A DNA stretch of 64,000 nucleotides from Rhizobiaceae bacterium. Lineage in GTDB: Bacteria; Pseudomonadota; Alphaproteobacteria; Rhizobiales; Rhizobiaceae. Below, piece after piece: positions 63,927 through 64,000 of this stretch (positions are counted from its first letter, which is position 1; each line of letters begins with the position of its first letter). The notes below the pieces were generated by a model. The model was given only the letters and a program-made list of their open reading frames with translations, was not told the DNA's origin and did not search any database. The position numbers and the translations under genes were made by a program. The DNA is taken from the NCBI GenBank assembly GCA_029233925.1, contig JARGOX010000023.1, positions 37,427 through 101,426 of the forward strand, in the 5' to 3' direction.

Positions 63927-64000
63927 TTACTCGGTGATGCTTGTCACGATGCCGGAGCCGACGGTACGTCCACCTTCACGGATAGCAAAGCGAAGCTTTT
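63927..64000 (-). CDS. tuf: elongation factor Tu, last 23 residues (cut by window end)
   Basis: The complement of 63927-64000 reads KLRFAIREGGRTVGSGIVTS then ITE and stop, the invariant C-terminus of EF-Tu. The remainder lies beyond base 64000. Its place upstream of rpsJ fits the str-S10 arrangement. Confidence 0.97.
   Translation of the reverse strand, partial: KLRFAIREGGRTVGSGIVTSITE

Noticed and set aside
63927..64000. Truncated or pseudogene tuf
   Set aside because: The reading frame is intact to the window edge, so truncation is due to the window only.

Overview
The window reads as the chromosome of an alphaproteobacterium, most probably a marine or soil member of the Hyphomicrobiales (Rhizobiales). 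The reasons are the block ATP12 chaperone / HAD phosphatase / RluA synthase / CrcB / RarA / DegQ-type protease next to the complete S10-spc-alpha ribosomal protein cluster, a tandem repeat of a palindrome typical of that order (arms CCGAAAA and TTTTCGG), and UDP-glucuronate metabolism genes of the rhizobial kind. No phage, insertion sequence, plasmid gene or CRISPR array was seen. Genus is not decided by the sequence alone.

Layout. (1) 1-4.6 kb: the end of a DMT-family exporter, CcdA, tRNA-Lys(TTT), an MBOAT acyltransferase and an outer-membrane beta-barrel protein preceded by a perfect 12-bp inverted repeat. (2) 4.6-8.8 kb: an XRE regulator divergent from a three-gene set: membrane desaturase/hydroxylase, an orphan PhnD-like binding protein without signal peptide, and a DAO-type FAD oxidoreductase. 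This looks like a small uncharacterised catabolic or sensing module. (3) 8.8-24.4 kb: an envelope region. It has an FkbM methyltransferase, four tightly coupled glycosyltransferases alternating between MurG-like and GT4 types, a tandem 54-bp repeat, an Opp-type ABC transporter with a fused double ATPase, a histidine phosphatase, a UDP-glucuronate epimerase and UDP-glucose dehydrogenase. Together the last two can supply UDP-GlcA and UDP-GalA for a surface glycan.

(4) 24.5-41.5 kb: a TetR regulator with a perfect palindromic operator, followed by about 16 kb of same-strand genes. They encode an acyl-CoA dehydrogenase, two MDR reductases, LivHMGF, an acyl-CoA ligase, a Liv-type binding protein, a fused hydratase/3-hydroxyacyl-CoA dehydrogenase, a thiolase, a PimC/PimD-like pair of acyl-CoA dehydrogenases and a PaaI thioesterase. 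This is a complete import-activate-beta-oxidise pathway for an unknown carboxylic acid. The 3' half follows the logic of the pimelate (pim) operon of Rhodopseudomonas palustris. (5) 41.6-48.8 kb: housekeeping genes. (6) 48.9-49.2 kb: a 279-bp non-coding element closed by 31-bp inverted repeats and full of small hairpins. (7) 49.3-64.0 kb: rplQ back to rpsJ on the minus strand in canonical order, including secY and adk, with the 3' end of tuf at the window edge.

The most promising undescribed items are the structured element at 48918-49196, the XRE-desaturase-PhnD-FAD oxidoreductase module, and the substrate of the large TetR-controlled acid-degradation locus.
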